Assembly: GCA_977006965.1 (NCBI GenBank)
Contig: OZ345353.1
Coordinates: 1,550,001 to 1,614,000, forward strand
Source: Phymatolithon calcareum
Taxonomy: Eukaryota; Rhodophyta; Florideophyceae; Hapalidiales
Reading direction: 5' to 3'
Length of the DNA: 64,000 nucleotides
Positions 31,690 through 43,680 of the stretch are shown piece by piece; positions within the stretch are counted from its first letter, which is position 1; each line of letters starts with the position of its first letter. The notes under the pieces were generated by a model, which had not been told where the DNA came from, ran no database searches, and worked only from the letters and a program-made list of their open reading frames with translations. The translations under genes and the position numbers were made by a program.

Positions 31690-33860
31690 TACGTTCTTGA
31701 AAAATTCAGCAATGGGCATCCAATTGGAACCGGAAGAATTTCTTGCTTACGCTCATACCAGGGGAGTGTTATGGGGGGGAGTAACACGAACCCCTTATCA
31801 CACCGATTTTTTGGATTTGCGTCTATAGTGTGTGTTTGATATAATTTTGCAGAGATTAATTGCTTCATAAAAAGGAGAATGAAAGCTGAAAATATGGCCC
31901 TCGTTCCCGGAACATTGGGAGTTGCCAATGTAGCGGTCGCTCTCGTTGCAGTATTCGATTTTGTGGTGAAAAACAATAGAAATATTCTGTAAACAAGAGT
32001 TATTATTGATACAGCCTGAACTCATAATTTTTGCCGGCACATCAATGTCATGCTTTTGCAGACAAGTTTTGAAACAAAAAAAATCAGTGTTACTCCCCCC
32101 CATAACATTCCCCTGCTCATACTATCTCATTCACACTCGAAGACCATGAGATGGAGAAACCAGCCTTTGACGTCACCCCAGAACTAGAGGATGAAATTGC
32201 AGCGGCCATTCATTGGTCCCCAAAACGAAAAGCCTCCGGAGCCGATGGAATTTTCTCAGAAATGTTCCAAGCCTCGCCCGAGCTATCTGCGAACTTTTCA
32301 TGTCCCTCTAGAGGGCGTGTGGTCGCGTGAAAGAAACCTCCAGCCTCTGGAGCTTGATCAAGCTTCTCCCGCTCTACAAGAAAGGCGACCCAAGAGACCC
32401 CGCAAACTACAGACCGATAGCCCTTCTATCGCATACAAGGAAAATCAGAGAGAGCGCACTGGATAAAATCCTGAGAAAACACTACGGCTTCAATAAGATC
32501 CAAACTGGCTTCAGGAAAGGCTCTGGATGCCCGGATGCCGTATTGCACACCATTGCGGCAATCAAAAATGGTCACAGGAACATTGCCGTTCTCGACCTTT
32601 CGAAGGCTTTCAACACCATGCCAAGACACGTTCTATGTCGACTACTCAAGAAGAGGCTTCCTGCAACACTAGTCTCGTGAGTTATGTACTTTCTCCAACC
32701 TAGCATGATCTATACTCCTACGGACGACCGAAATAATCGGTTTCTAATCAACACAGGGGTCCCACAAGGATCACCACTATCACCGGCGCTATATAATATC
32801 TTCATGGACGTTCTTGCTGAGAGCTTGTCAAGAATTCCGTTTCATTATTCTAAAAGCCCGGCCACGTTTCTCGCGGACGACGTCATACTTCGCGCTTTTT
32901 CCCCAATAGGTCTTCAATTGCTCCTGGAAATCGCCTCGGACTGGGCCGCCTCTACCGAGATGGTCTGGAATACAAATGTCAGGAAGAGTTGCGTCATAAC
33001 TCCCAATGGTGCAAACGAAAGCTTCAAATTCGTTCTTGCAAGAAAAGAAATCGAGACTGTGTCCGAAACAACATACCTGGGCATCTCCATATCTTCGAAC
33101 GGCGTCACAGAAACCTCTCCGCTTTCCAGAATAGATGCTGCACAGAATCGACTCATGTTTCTAGGAAACATCGGACTCCACGGGAAAGGGTTCGCACCCT
33201 CGACATGCTTAAGATTATATAAGGCGCTCGTCCGTCCAATGACAGAGTATCTTCTCCCGTTCGCAGATCTGACGCGTAACATCCTTCGCGCACAGGACGC
33301 CCTAGAGAGTAACCTGTTCTCTAGAATGTTTGGAACCTGGTGCAAGAATATGCAGGCCCGCTTTTGAGGAATATGCCGCCTGGAATCCATTCAACTACGC
33401 CAAGCGAATTTGAGCTCCAAGTTCATAACAGCACAGAAATTTGAAGAAAACAGGCACTTGAGCTTCCCAAGGGCACAACACGACTGGCAATATTGAACGC
33501 GACAAACGATATGCTTAACAAAGCTCTTCTCTGTACCTCTACAGAGGAATTTGCACGCACCCTAGACGCTACGACAAGCGTAAACGCAAGAACGCTGAAG
33601 AACGCAAAAGAAGAATGGGAAGCATGTCTCCATTCGAAAGCCACAGGACGGGAAGGCCGGCGCCCTCCTCAGCCCATCAAGAACGAACTACCACGCAACG
33701 GCTTTCCGATATTCAAAAAGAGATGCTGGAAATGGCAGTTGATACCGTCCAGAGAAAATGTCCGAAATCAAAATGAAAACGTAGCAGAAGGATTGTAGCG
33801 CAACGAAAAGTCTCTCAGGTGCAATGATAATTGACTAAGGGAGCTTCAATAAAACAGAAA
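31690..33860 (+). mobile_element. LINE-B, decayed non-LTR retrotransposon
   Basis: RT-bearing LINE distinct from LINE-A, broken by stops and frameshifts. The plus-strand frame LEPEEFLAYAHTISFTLEDH crosses the small element at 31759-32115 when that insertion and one duplication are removed. RT segments: KRKASGADGI (32221), LLPLYKKGD and NYRPIALLS (about 32360-32430), VLDLSKAFNT (about 32590), GVPQGSPLSPALYNIFMD (about 32757) and FLADDVILRA (catalytic ADD, about 32868). The C-terminal part reaches about 33798. The 3' end GGGAGCTTCAATAAAACAG resembles the LINE-A tail. The 5' end and endonuclease are missing. Confidence 0.85.
31759..32115. mobile_element. Small inverted-repeat element with 7-bp duplication (copy 2)
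   Basis: 357 bp. The left end CAGGGGAGTGTTATGGGGGG is repeated inverted at the right end (CCCCCCATAACATTCCCCTG); the arms extend about 28 bp to GAGTAACAC/GTGTTACTC. The exact 7-bp duplication CTCATAC lies at 31752-31758 and 32116-32122. It interrupts the LINE-B ORF. Termini match copy 1 at 3526-4064 (CAGGGGAATG) and the unpaired end at 16386. Confidence 0.9.
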
Positions 33861-35110
33861 TCCATCTATCCATTATATAACACACAGGCAATGTGAGTAG
33901 CAGTAAAGATATCGCTTAACCTTCAATAGGGTAGCAAGCCACCTGAAAAATAAACGGCAAACGAAGCACAAAAATGCTTTTCGTCCACCTTCCTAAGCAG
34001 ACAGTGTCGCACCCACTAGTCGAAAATCAAGTCAGACCCTTGCTATGCTCGCATGGCAATCGCAATGTTGCCCAAAATGTCTGCAGATGCTTTGGAAACT
34101 TCTAAATATAAATCTACATTTTTTCTTCTTCTATGCTCACAGATATTCTATTCAAAACTTCAGCCTCTATCTATCTCTATTTTTAGGATTGATTGAGGCG
34201 CTTACACTTTTCTCAGTTAGTGGCTCGTCTGACGTAATCCCTGGTGGGACAAGGGCATAGAGAAAGAATTGTTCTGACGAGATAATCGGTCTTTTTCATA
34301 TGGCTCACTTGTCTTCGCGGCAGCGAGCTGCTGCAGCTGTTCCAGCATAATAATTATGCGCAAATCCTTTTTTCCTTCATGCTTGTCCGTCTGCCGACGG
34401 TCGTTACGGTCAGAGAAAAAGGGAGCTGAATGATAGCCAGATGCCATCTGAAAAGCTTTGATAGCGGCAACAGGAGCCTTATTCACGTCTACAGGAGACA
34501 ACTTTAGAACTTATTCGTCGACCTGAAATGACAGGAAACTTTGACATCGAGCAGGAATAAGGTGTGCACGATACTCTTCCGCGGGCTGTTTGCTTCTTCA
34601 ATCCCAGGGTTTATTAATACAGTAGTAGATAGGACCTGAAATTCAGAGTTCGTAAAGTACAGTCGCCAACTGACGCCAACTGACAAAAATTAGCTTGATT
34701 TTTTGGCTCCAGAGCTATCGCCGTTCCCGCCATCATCTTTTTCTACTTGTTTACTGATATTGTAGCCTGCGTCACAGACAAGTTACTTTGTTTATTTTAA
34801 TGCCTTCAGGCATTTTTCCCGAGCTCCTCGCCCTTCGTCTTAATATATCTAAGCGTTCCGCGTTAAAAGCTGTATTTCATGATACGGCAAAGAAACGTAC
34901 TTCATATGCCAATTTGGGGTCTAATATGATCTTCTCAGAGACCGCGAGATGAGTGCGCTTTTCTGCATTTGCAACTTGATGACGTAATACGGCATGTATA
35001 GGCACGATAGCAAGGACGACGGCCTTTTCTCCGCTATCGAGAAAGCTACAGAGTACCAGCTTCCTGTCAATATTGCTTGTCGAGCGCTGTACCTCAGCTC
35101 CTGTGGGAAG
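33861..35110. other. No gene recognised
   Basis: AT-rich, short frames only, no repeat structure seen. Confidence 0.4.
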
Positions 35111-35117
35111 CAGCCCT

Positions 35118-35180
35118 GTTACTCCAAAGTGAAGCATTGCGTGCTTTTTAAAAGCTCACAAAGCTTCACCTTGGAGTAAC
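35118..35180. repeat. Hairpin with LINE-A-tail-like arms
   Basis: GTTACTCCAAAGTGAAGC (35118-35135) faces GCTTCACCTTGGAGTAAC (35163-35180), an 18-bp inverted repeat with one mismatch around a 27-base loop. The arm resembles the LINE-A 3' tail near 20975-20996 (CACTTTGGAGTAACG), suggesting derivation from two opposed LINE tails. Confidence 0.5.
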
Positions 35181-36560
35181 AAAGTTTTTTAATCCCTGTA
35201 ACAGCAGGGACAAAATGAACTTCTAAATACGGGGTTCGAAAAACTATACTTCATAGAAAAGAAACTGGTGCCAAAGGGTTCGGAAACTTCCGATCTATCG
35301 ATTGCACCCATCATCTTAGAGGTGATCGGTTTCTCGCTGATGTCAGAGTAGGCAAGAAAGGCGATTCGGGTGCAAAAGATGATAGCCATAGTTTAGGGGA
35401 TTGAAAAGCACTTCGGTTGCGCCAATGAGTCGATATCCAGTCAGCCAATGGCTAAACACTCCACGCACGCTGGCCAAAAACGCACGCATTTCGAACACGG
35501 GCCATATCATACTGTTTGAATCAGTACTAAATCCACTATCCCATGTACTGGGCCTAACTGCTATCAGGATAGTAGCGGATCGTAGCGGATTTAATATTTG
35601 GTGCCACCTCGTATTGCTGAATCCCGGCTGCTAGCAGGATTCTTACGCATCCGCAGATGAAAGCTCTTGTCATGCCACTTGGGAGCACCTTATTGGCCAG
35701 GCGGACTTCCCAAAATAGCAGGCTGTTGTATATGATTCAGTGTGTTAGTAGCTACTCGCGAGTGCTTGTCGCGAAGGGCGCGAGTATGAGGACTGTTCCT
35801 CCCCAAGAATTGGTCATCATGCGCCTCGTGAGAAGCGGAGAAATTGAGGAATTCGCTTCTCTCATCAGAGGCAAGCTGGCATGTCGCTCTTCTGTTGGGT
35901 GGACGGATAGGCTCGGTGCTGTTCATCACGTTTCTCACTAGTGCTTGGGAATATGGAAGTTCAGGGCAGAGTAGAAAGTAAATATTTGCTATTTCGACTC
36001 TTGGATTATTTCGGCATCACATTCGCCACGTTGTATTGCGGTTCACGTATGTTCCAGTGGACCAGGATTCTCGCTTCAAAAGTTCCCTGTTTGTGCAAGG
36101 AGGGAGGCCGTGACTCTGATATTGAGCGTATGGAATTCTGCATTCTTCATAGAAGCTCATAAGGCAGTGCTTAATTTCGTTGAATTATCTTATATTAAGA
36201 ATACGGCAGGGCGTTGCTCCTGATATCTAAAGCGAATATTATAGTGCGTAATTACCTAATGTCAATTGCCCCTTTGCTCATTTCGTGTAGAGTATTTTCT
36301 CGCCTGAGTCGTTGTCTCGGACAGTCACGCCTCAATAGATAAGAACATTCAGGGTTTGTGCATCATGCATTCGCTTGCCGCTTTGACCGTGGAGCCTGAT
36401 GCTGACTTACTTTTCCACAGCACTCTTTTCTCAATATTTCCCCACTCAAAGTTCTCTTCATGTAAAGGTGTGTGGGAGTGTTTTGAATTCGCGTTCAGTC
36501 TCTTGGAAATGCATTGCCCACTCTATTATGCGTTGGAGTGCAGCACGCTTAAGCGCTTCA
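35181..36560. other. No gene recognised
   Basis: Frames at 35657-35941 and 36356-36670 have no recognisable motif; the latter runs into repeat F. Confidence 0.4.
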
Positions 36561-36805
36561 GTATACTCAAGGAAGCTGGGAGAGAGAACAGAATGAAACG
36601 AAGGAAGGGAACGAGAAGACCATCTACCGTGAGCATCCTCTATGGTTTCCAATCCGGATTATCCCCTTGAAGGACGAGGGCTGAATATTGGCTGCGTAGA
36701 GATATTGATCTGAAGCTCCTCGAAGGTCTGCACTTAATGCAGCTTTGAGCAGATGTGACATCAAGTGTCAGACCTATCGGTTTAAGTCTACTGTAGCTTA
36801 AGGAT
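36521..36805 (+). repeat. Repeat F, unit 1
   Basis: From CTCAAGGAAGCTGGGAGAG through TTGAAGGACG and ATTGGCTGCGTAG to GACATCAAGTGTCA and TAAGGATGTGGAG. Unit 2 lies about 435 bp downstream in the same orientation; an inverted third copy is at 46650-46875. Confidence 0.65.
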
Positions 36806-36961
36806 GTGGAGTTTTTCGAGGGAAATTTCAAAAAAGCACAATAAAAAAAGAAGAAGCACTTCACTGATTCCGGTTTCCGTAGTACTCTTGATATGATATC
36901 TGGGATGGACAAGGATGTTAACAGACCGTCCTGAATTCAATAAATATAACTAAATCTTTAT

Positions 36962-37245
36962 GGAAGTACATGGATTCCGCCCTGTGTGGTGTGACGCAAC
37001 GCTCAAGGAAGCTGGGAGAGAAGACAGAAGGAAATGAAAGAAGGCAGAGAGATGATTAGCTACAGTTAACGTCCTAAATGTTTTCCAACCCGGGTATCCC
37101 TTTGAAGGACGGCGAATGAAGATTGGCTGCGTAGCGATATGGATACTAAGCTGGACCATGGTCTGCCCCTTGTGCAGCTTGGACAGCTGTTGTGACATCA
37201 AGTATCACTCGCATCTGTTAAGGTCTACTCGAGCCGTAAGGATGC
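36962..37245 (+). repeat. Repeat F, unit 2
   Basis: Same order of blocks as unit 1, and closer to the inverted copy at 46650-46875: both carry CCGCCCTGTGTGGTGTG before the CAAGGAAGCTGGGAGAG block and AACGTCCTAAATGTTTTCCA after it. The reverse strand gives a conserved frame (PIFIRRPSKG, then FFHFLLSSLPASLSV) in both, possibly only because the copies are young. Confidence 0.65.
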
Positions 37246-39764
37246 GGAGTTGTTCCATCAGCTTCGAGAAATCCCGCAGTAAAGAAAGATAACTAAATCT
37301 TAAGATGATTCTAAAGATGTGATGATCTCAATTGCCTTGGGGAGGAGCATTACTTAGCGCCGAACCCTCAGCTTCGAGTCAAACGCTTACGGTATCACTG
37401 CCATGTTCTATATGAAAAAGAATATGTTAAGGAAGCCGACTTGTCCAAAACGATTGAATCAAGAGCAACAGCTCCTTTGGGCGACTCGATCAGCTGCATC
37501 CAAAATACTCCCTTCATGAGTCCGAGTAAGCTATGAGCTCATAAATACCACTCGTAGTATAGATACAACGGCGAGAGGTATAACTTTCCTTTAGGGGCAG
37601 TGGAAGTACAGTAATTGGAAGCGATTTCGATGCGCGTAGCTGGTGAGTTTCCAAAACTCAACAATTCCACAAGTAATCTCATAGTCTTTAGTAGTCTGTG
37701 ACAGTACGCTATATACAAAGAAAGTGCATCGCAGACTATCGAAACTTTTCGAACCCCTAGACAAACTGGTCGTCGAAGAATAGTGCTGCGTAAAAACATT
37801 TCTCATATCGTAAATCCATTGATTGTCTCCCATCTTCCTCCCGTTTTGAGGAATTCCGACAAATGACATCCGACAAGCTGCACTGGCGCTAAGGGGCTTC
37901 CATGCAGCCCTTTTTTCTATCCAATTACAAAATATTCAAGATCGATGACATTTGGTGACGTCAATGTCAAAATCCGTTCAAATGGAGACGATTCGTTAAA
38001 CAGAAACGTGAATCCCAGAGTGAAATCGATGCGCGCTACACGCCAATGCTGAGAAGAGTCCCGATTGAAAAAAGAACCACGGCTAAATTTTATCTTTGCC
38101 ACCTAACATGTCCTGTCGCGCAGCATAAAACTTCTCACTTCGCGAAGCCCCTGATTCTGCTTTCCAAATCATATGCCCTGCGTGAACTATAGATTATCTG
38201 CGCGTCCTGCAGAACCTGCATTCCAGTATTAAAATAAAATTTAATATGAGAATGAAGGTGCTCGTAGATGAAAATGCACAATCTCGCTTCTAGTTTCTCA
38301 CAGTTGCTATCAGTTTTCCTCGAGGTACACACGACCGTTGTGCAAAGTCATATAGATTGATAGGCAGTACCTGCATATTCATGAAGCGTGTGACTTTCGT
38401 GATACTTTCTGAATCAAAAAGCAGCACAGGTACTGTTTCTGTGTCCTGGTCGTTCAGGACATGATAACGGTACCTCTCTGCAAAACAATTTCAGGGATTG
38501 TTTCACCAAAGATATACCCACAACAGGAAATTATTGGATGAGCAATTCAACGAGTACTGTACAATCTCCTTTGTAAAACATCACATCAATTGTCAGATCG
38601 CTCATCTGCATTTAAACGACCAGTCAAGTTTAAACTTCAGCGGAATAAAAAGAACAGCTGTATCGATTGCCTATTCTTCCGAAACACAAATCAGGCATTG
38701 TATCAAAATTGGACTCGAGTAGATCAGCTTTTCGAGTCATTGATTACGGCTATTGACATGTTGTACTTTTTTTGCCTTTGCCAAAACCACATTTCCGAGA
38801 AAAATAGTTCATGATGGGACCTCCAAGTTGAAGTCAGAAGTGAGGCAATTAGACTTTCGGAGACCTTTCTGTATGCCATGGAGAACATTTCCTTCAGTTC
38901 TAGGTTTGCTTTGACGGCTGTACTGCGGAGGCGCTCCTTGCGGGGTACTTCTTGACCAAAGCAGAAACCCAGGTGTGAAGAACGGCTCAATATGGTAGAG
39001 CAGTCTTGATTGTACGCTGGATCTATCAGATAAAACAGAAAATGTGAACTTTAATAACATACATCAATCTATCCATGAAACCAGCCCAGATTGAGGCAGA
39101 AAAATTGAATTATCACTTTACCAGATTTTTAGCATGTTCGCCTTGAAGGGGAAGAAAATTCAAGCAGTCATGCAGTACAGGACAGTCGCAGCTACATTCC
39201 TTGGGTACTTCTACTTGGAAATGACCAGATAGTAGATCGTGAAACAACCCTGTGTTTATACTAGTAGTAACGAATCTTTTCTATTTCGTTTTAGTCCTAG
39301 ATCACCAGTTTTATAAGTGTGTTACCTGATGATCTACTAAAATGAGTATCGCAATTAGAAGTATGTGGTATACCACTGGTTAAAGGTAAGACTCAATATG
39401 AACCTATAGATGACGGTCGCCACAATGGGATCCAGACTCAGATCCCTCCTGTCGCCCGCCCTGGTCCTTTTGAAGGTAGAAAAACATATAACCGGTCAGG
39501 TCCACTGCTGTATGATACAGAAATCCGGCGTCGTCTTCAACTCTGGCAAGTCGCAAAGTGCAAACAAACGTATGTTGTCCGTCGTCATATTTATTTCATC
39601 ACAACCGTGCTGATCATGGCCGTATGACTGCACAGTATCTCTGCCAAAAGTGCCAGTGATCCCCAGAGAGTACTGGTGCCCTTGAAGATGTAATGATCAA
39701 AAAGTAAGTACTTGAGAAGCAAAATTTAGGACGGAATGGAGCCGGTTCTTGGCAGATGCGGAGT
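37246..39764. other. No gene recognised
   Basis: Short frames only. A plus-strand stretch at about 39410-39620 (PFEGRKTYNRSGPLLYD in one frame) reads somewhat like protein but has no family match I can name. Confidence 0.35.
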
Positions 39765-40065
39765 ATATGGGAATCCCAGTTGCTCCGTCATTCCGCAAGT
39801 GCCGATATTCGTGGCAGCATTGGCGTTGCGGTCGATCTTCTTCACTGTACAAGCGCCGTTCAAGTCCGCTCGGTTTTCCTACAACGAAACACTCTTGAAC
39901 TTTTCTCAGTCGAAAGCCGCACGAGTGACAACACATAAATGTTCTGTACTCGTCCGTGAGAACGACAGGAACCATCAGGGCCAGCGATTGCAAGAGGCGC
40001 TTTTGAGGGTAAGGACCCCACCGCCCGCGGCAAACTATAACTGCTTCGAAAAATGCGACTCTCCG
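39765..40065 (-). pseudogene. Fanzor (eukaryotic TnpB-like) C-terminal relic
   Basis: Minus-strand reading in three successive frames gives the TnpB/Fanzor C-terminal signature in order. First, a VVLTDEYRT segment (RuvC-II side, about 39960) and CCHSCG (first zinc pair, about 39933). Then FRCRKTER in the next frame (second zinc-ribbon half). Finally VKKIDRNANAATNIG (39845-39798), the RuvC-III motif with its catalytic Asp in the D-x-N-A-A context. Upstream residues RGRWGPYPQKRLLQSL fit the segment that precedes the DEY motif. Two single-base frameshifts and an upstream TGA make it inactive. Fanzors are RNA-guided nucleases carried by eukaryotic transposons. The N-terminal two thirds are missing. 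Alternative explanation by chance is unlikely because four motifs occur in the right order within 300 bp. Confidence 0.7.
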
Positions 40066-40242
40066 TTGTCACTTTGCACTCAGAATTGGTCCTCATTCGT
40101 CAGGACTAACCAGGGTCAGGATTGCTGAGTAATCCAGTTGATGCACTGATGTCAACACTTGATAAGAGAGTTTCCTGATATCGATATTACCCAGAGAGAG
40201 AAATGGCACAGTCGAATATCAGTCTGGTGACGCGCGAAGTCA

Positions 40243-40740
40243 AACTTTCCTTATCGACTAGATGACTTAGATGATATCAGCGATTGTCGTCTTACATTCA
40301 CAGCCAGAAGGTAGAATCTATTAGGGATAATCGGTTTCACGATTTTAGTGCGCAAAGGGTCTATGAATCGATAGCTGTGTCCATGACGAGTGGGACACAG
40401 CGTCTCCGCCGTTCGGAATTATCCGCACTAGCTCGCGCTAGAATTTGCGAATGGTTCTTATTCATTCTTGATGATTTTGTTCCCTCGCAGTGAGGTACTT
40501 CCAGCGCGCTTTTATGTCATTTCTGCTACACCAATTTCGCCATCCAATTTGGATAAACATTTACGTTCTTTTATTGAACATGAAAGAAAAAAATTCACGA
40601 ATGTAATCAAATGATTTTTAGTGCAATACACGCAATAAGTGCTGCGTACATTGTATACGACCAGACTTCCTAAGTCGCGCAGGTCCACGCGGAATACAAC
40701 GAACACTCTCTATTCCCCATCCTAGGTCTCGATATCCGTT
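40243..40740. repeat. Repeat G, copy 1: two convergent ORF tails
   Basis: Matches about 47705-48203. On the plus strand a frame ends AQRVYESI, RLRRS, VPSQ and TGA (stop 40491-40493). On the minus strand a frame ends YRD, IPRGP, GRI and RVLH with a stop at 40618. The two stops are about 125 bp apart in both copies. Both copies conserve these endings without indels near the stops. The shared segment ends at GTCTCGATAT (about 40725-40734). Confidence 0.5.
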
Positions 40741-40743
40741 TTG

Positions 40744-41075
40744 CGTAAAGTTCGATCTTCCTAATCCGTTTCTGATTTGTTGTGGACATTTCTCTGTCGC
40801 GCACGAAAACGTGCAAATCTTCGTCGCTTCCTGTCCTCTGACATGAGTTTTGCTATCAACTTGTCCAAATTCTTGTACGTCGTGGTTGCGAATGGTCTTG
40901 CTTGGTCTGAGACACGAAGAGTGACCTTGAATAGTTGACATAGCGCCTCCTTGTAATCTCCAACGACGAGGCTCTTCTCCACTTTTTCCGTCTGCCGCAC
41001 CAAGGACTCGAAGAGATAGTATTTAGCGGAAACGTAATTACCGTATTCATCGGCGGGATGTGGCGTCCAACGCCA
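40744..41075 (-). pseudogene. Basic hypothetical protein next to repeat G
   Basis: About 100 codons on the minus strand: WRWTPHPADEYGNYVSAKYY near 41070, then LVVGDYKEALCQLFKVTL, FATTTYKNLDKLIAKL and an Arg-rich SEDRKRRRFARFRARQR, ending at a TGA (40761). A one-base shift would carry it into the minus-strand frame of repeat G (NGYRDLGWGIESV), so the two may once have been one gene. No family recognised; the arginine-rich tail suggests nucleic-acid binding. Confidence 0.4.
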
Positions 41076-41866
41076 CTACCATATTCTCCATTTCCTATAA
41101 GACTAGCTCCCTTCGAAAATTGTCATTACAGCTTGCATTTAAAGGAAGCCCGTACAGATAGCATTACAGTCATTACTGTACCGTAGATTTCGATGCGTAC
41201 TTACACCATGAAGGATCACCAGGGACAAATCATAGAACCACTGCTTACAGGTACTTATCTCATACTTCTTACAGCATACATGTGCTTACTTTGTAAGTAT
41301 TACAGTGGCGGCGCCTGCAGCGGGCTAGGGAAGCCGCGAAGCGGCTTCCAGATTCTTCTATTGATCCATTTCTCATACTCCAAAGTCATCCTTTGATCCA
41401 ATTCATTTTCTATAATGGACTTCGCGAAGCGGCGCGCTCGGCGTCATGCAGGGAAAAACCCGACCACAGCCAGTGTACCAACTTATGAATTTCAATCCTC
41501 ACACGTGAGCAAACAATTTGGTGTTCGGCAGACGGTTCTTCGTCGGGACTATCTGGTCGAGTGCAGTAGTCTCGATATTTACTTGGCCTGCTTACACGCC
41601 AATTACTTGAAACGGTTCTCGCAAATCGCCGAAGATTGACACCGAGTTCAGGAAAATCCCTCTACGGTGCTCGGTCAGGAGAAATGTTTCGTGTTTACCC
41701 TTCCACCTCTCCTGCACGATCTGAGAGACGTTTGAAGGAAGGAGCGCTGGATATGCGGTATTTATGTGCTCACAGGCAGTGTCACTCTCGGTTCTCGAAT
41801 CTCTCTGCGTCTCCACTACGGCGGCCAGCGTTCACTCGACTTGAAGTCCATCTGTTGTGATGGAGC
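41076..41866. other. No gene; short GC-rich hairpin
   Basis: GGAAGCCGC (41329-41337), a GAA loop and GCGGCTTCC (41341-41349) form a perfect 9-bp stem. A related GCGAAGCGGC word recurs near 41423. Function unknown. Confidence 0.4.
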
Positions 41867-43680
41867 TCACAAGGCAGGGCTCAAGAACCGTCGAGTTGTT
41901 GTCCTAGCTTCCTTGGAAGCCAGCGGTGCTAAGTTGCAAACATAGATGAACCTATCGAATCGCCGTTTATGCTTGAGACTTTTTAGACACTTGCGGTTTC
42001 TACACCGGACCCACCGAGCATCAATCGGATCTTTTGTATGTATAAGAGCTCGTTTGGACACTATTTCCTTGTCTTGGAAGTCGAAGGCACTGGTGCACCA
42101 CGCCGGAGAGTCAGTATCACGCAAATCATAGATTCCGAGAAGTTCCTTGCTGTAGCGCGAATGCAGAAATTGTCGTATTAGACAAATTCAAACTGGATGG
42201 AAAACACAGGAAACAGAGAGACACACTTTGGAACCGAGTCCATCCCTCGAGATTTGCGAAAATCTCAGAGTGTATTTCTTTCTTTCGGCGACGATTTTCT
42301 TGGAGACACGCGAAGGAGCTGATAAACTTGACAACAGTCATCGACCAGGGACTCAAAAGCGCCTTTCGAAGCCTGTGATATGTCCAAGATATCTTCTACA
42401 TCATTGAAGGGCAGTGTGCAGAATGAGGACAGAATACTGCTTGCCTGCCCTCTTGTTCTCGGTAAGCATGCCTCGGTGACAGAAGATGCGGCTTTGTTAT
42501 CGGTCACAGAAAAAGTATATAGGCCCTGATCGGCTGTGAAAGGCAATACAACCTGAAAGATGGGCGTTTTTATCGTTAATCTAGTTCCGAAGAATCAATC
42601 AGATTTGCACGACAGAAGTGTTTGTCGGATCTTCTAGGGGTCTGGGTTTTTTCCTTTTTCTTTCGAATCTGTTAGCTGAAAAGCACTGAATATATTGTCC
42701 GCAAAGAGTTCTCGGAAAATTACATTTCCTGCCGCGACGTTGTCTTGTTCGTTCAAAAATTCTTACACAAGATATTTTAGAAGGCCTGAGCCTTTAGAGT
42801 CTAGGTTCATCGTGTTCACGAAAGCGGCGTTCTTCGTCGGGCTTATTTGTTCTCGAACCGAATCGTTCACCGGCGTCATACTCTTACGGACCGTATGCGT
42901 GAGCTTGTAAAAAAGCGTGCTGCTTCGAAGTCCTTCAGTTCAGTTTGCATTCTATTTCCAACGCCGCTATCGTCTGCATCTTCTTCCTCCTCCGTGATGG
43001 AGAATGCACTGATATTAGGAGTGGCGTAGTTCCACTGAGTAGAGGCGATTTACCAAGGCTTGCATTAGTACGATGTGAGTTCGAGATGAGGGGAGCACTC
43101 GGCTATTCTTTTCTCGAAACGAAGAGGCCCCATGCGCATTGACAGTGACAGAAATCATCGGTAAGCGTATCGCATATGGTACAGAGCCACAGTGGACCGC
43201 CATGGTATCGGGAAACATTTGCGACCATTCCAAATTCGCAAGATAAGTGGGGGAACTGACCTTTTTGCAATGAAATGAAGAGGCCAAGCGTGCGTACACC
43301 AGCAGAGAGGGTCGAGAAGAATGCGTGGAGAACCGTATCTGTGCAGGGAGCAGACAGGGATAATTGCGGGACCGTGTCTGCAAACTTAGAAATGATTTTC
43401 GCGAGACAATGTCTGAAAGAGTAGGTATATGAGGAAAAATTGTTCAGGGCCTATGGCTTGCTATTTCAAGCAATAATTCATTCATGCCTAATAAAAACGG
43501 TACAGTCTCTGGAGCAGCAGAAACCAATGTCCAAGGTTACATTCTTTTAGAATTCCACCTTGGCGGACTTCCTGTGAACGCGTTCTTTTCATTGCTTCCA
43601 CAGTGAGTCTCTCAGACGACAGAGATTCTGACTCGTCAACCTTCATTTGTGCTACGAGAGAACGCCGCACTCAAAGCACT
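41867..43680 (-). other. Possible multi-exon gene (unknown product)
   Basis: Several protein-like segments lie in order on the minus strand in different frames with splice-like signals between them. They include KVDESESLSSERLTVEAMK (about 43640-43580), HCLAKIISKFADTV through LGLFISLQK (about 43408-43262) before a GTCAGT donor, and ITEEEEDADDSGVGNRMQ through ARFFTSS (about 42990-42900) after a CTACTCAG acceptor with TACTAAT about 35 bases upstream. Next come SVREQISPTKNAAFVN (about 42860), FTADQGLYTFSVTDNKA (about 42540) after a CATCTTTCAG acceptor, and KELLGIYDLRDTDSPAWC onward to a stop at 41867. I could not make all phases agree, so either introns are misplaced or the gene is decaying. No family recognised. 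Confidence 0.35.

Noticed and set aside
37889-38146. AGGGGCTTC facing GAAGCCCCT about 250 bp apart
   Set aside because: Arms too short and no flanking duplication; cannot be told from chance.
41329-41349. Stem-loop GGAAGCCGC/GCGGCTTCC as an intrinsic terminator
   Set aside because: No T-run follows and bacterial-type terminators are not expected in nuclear DNA.
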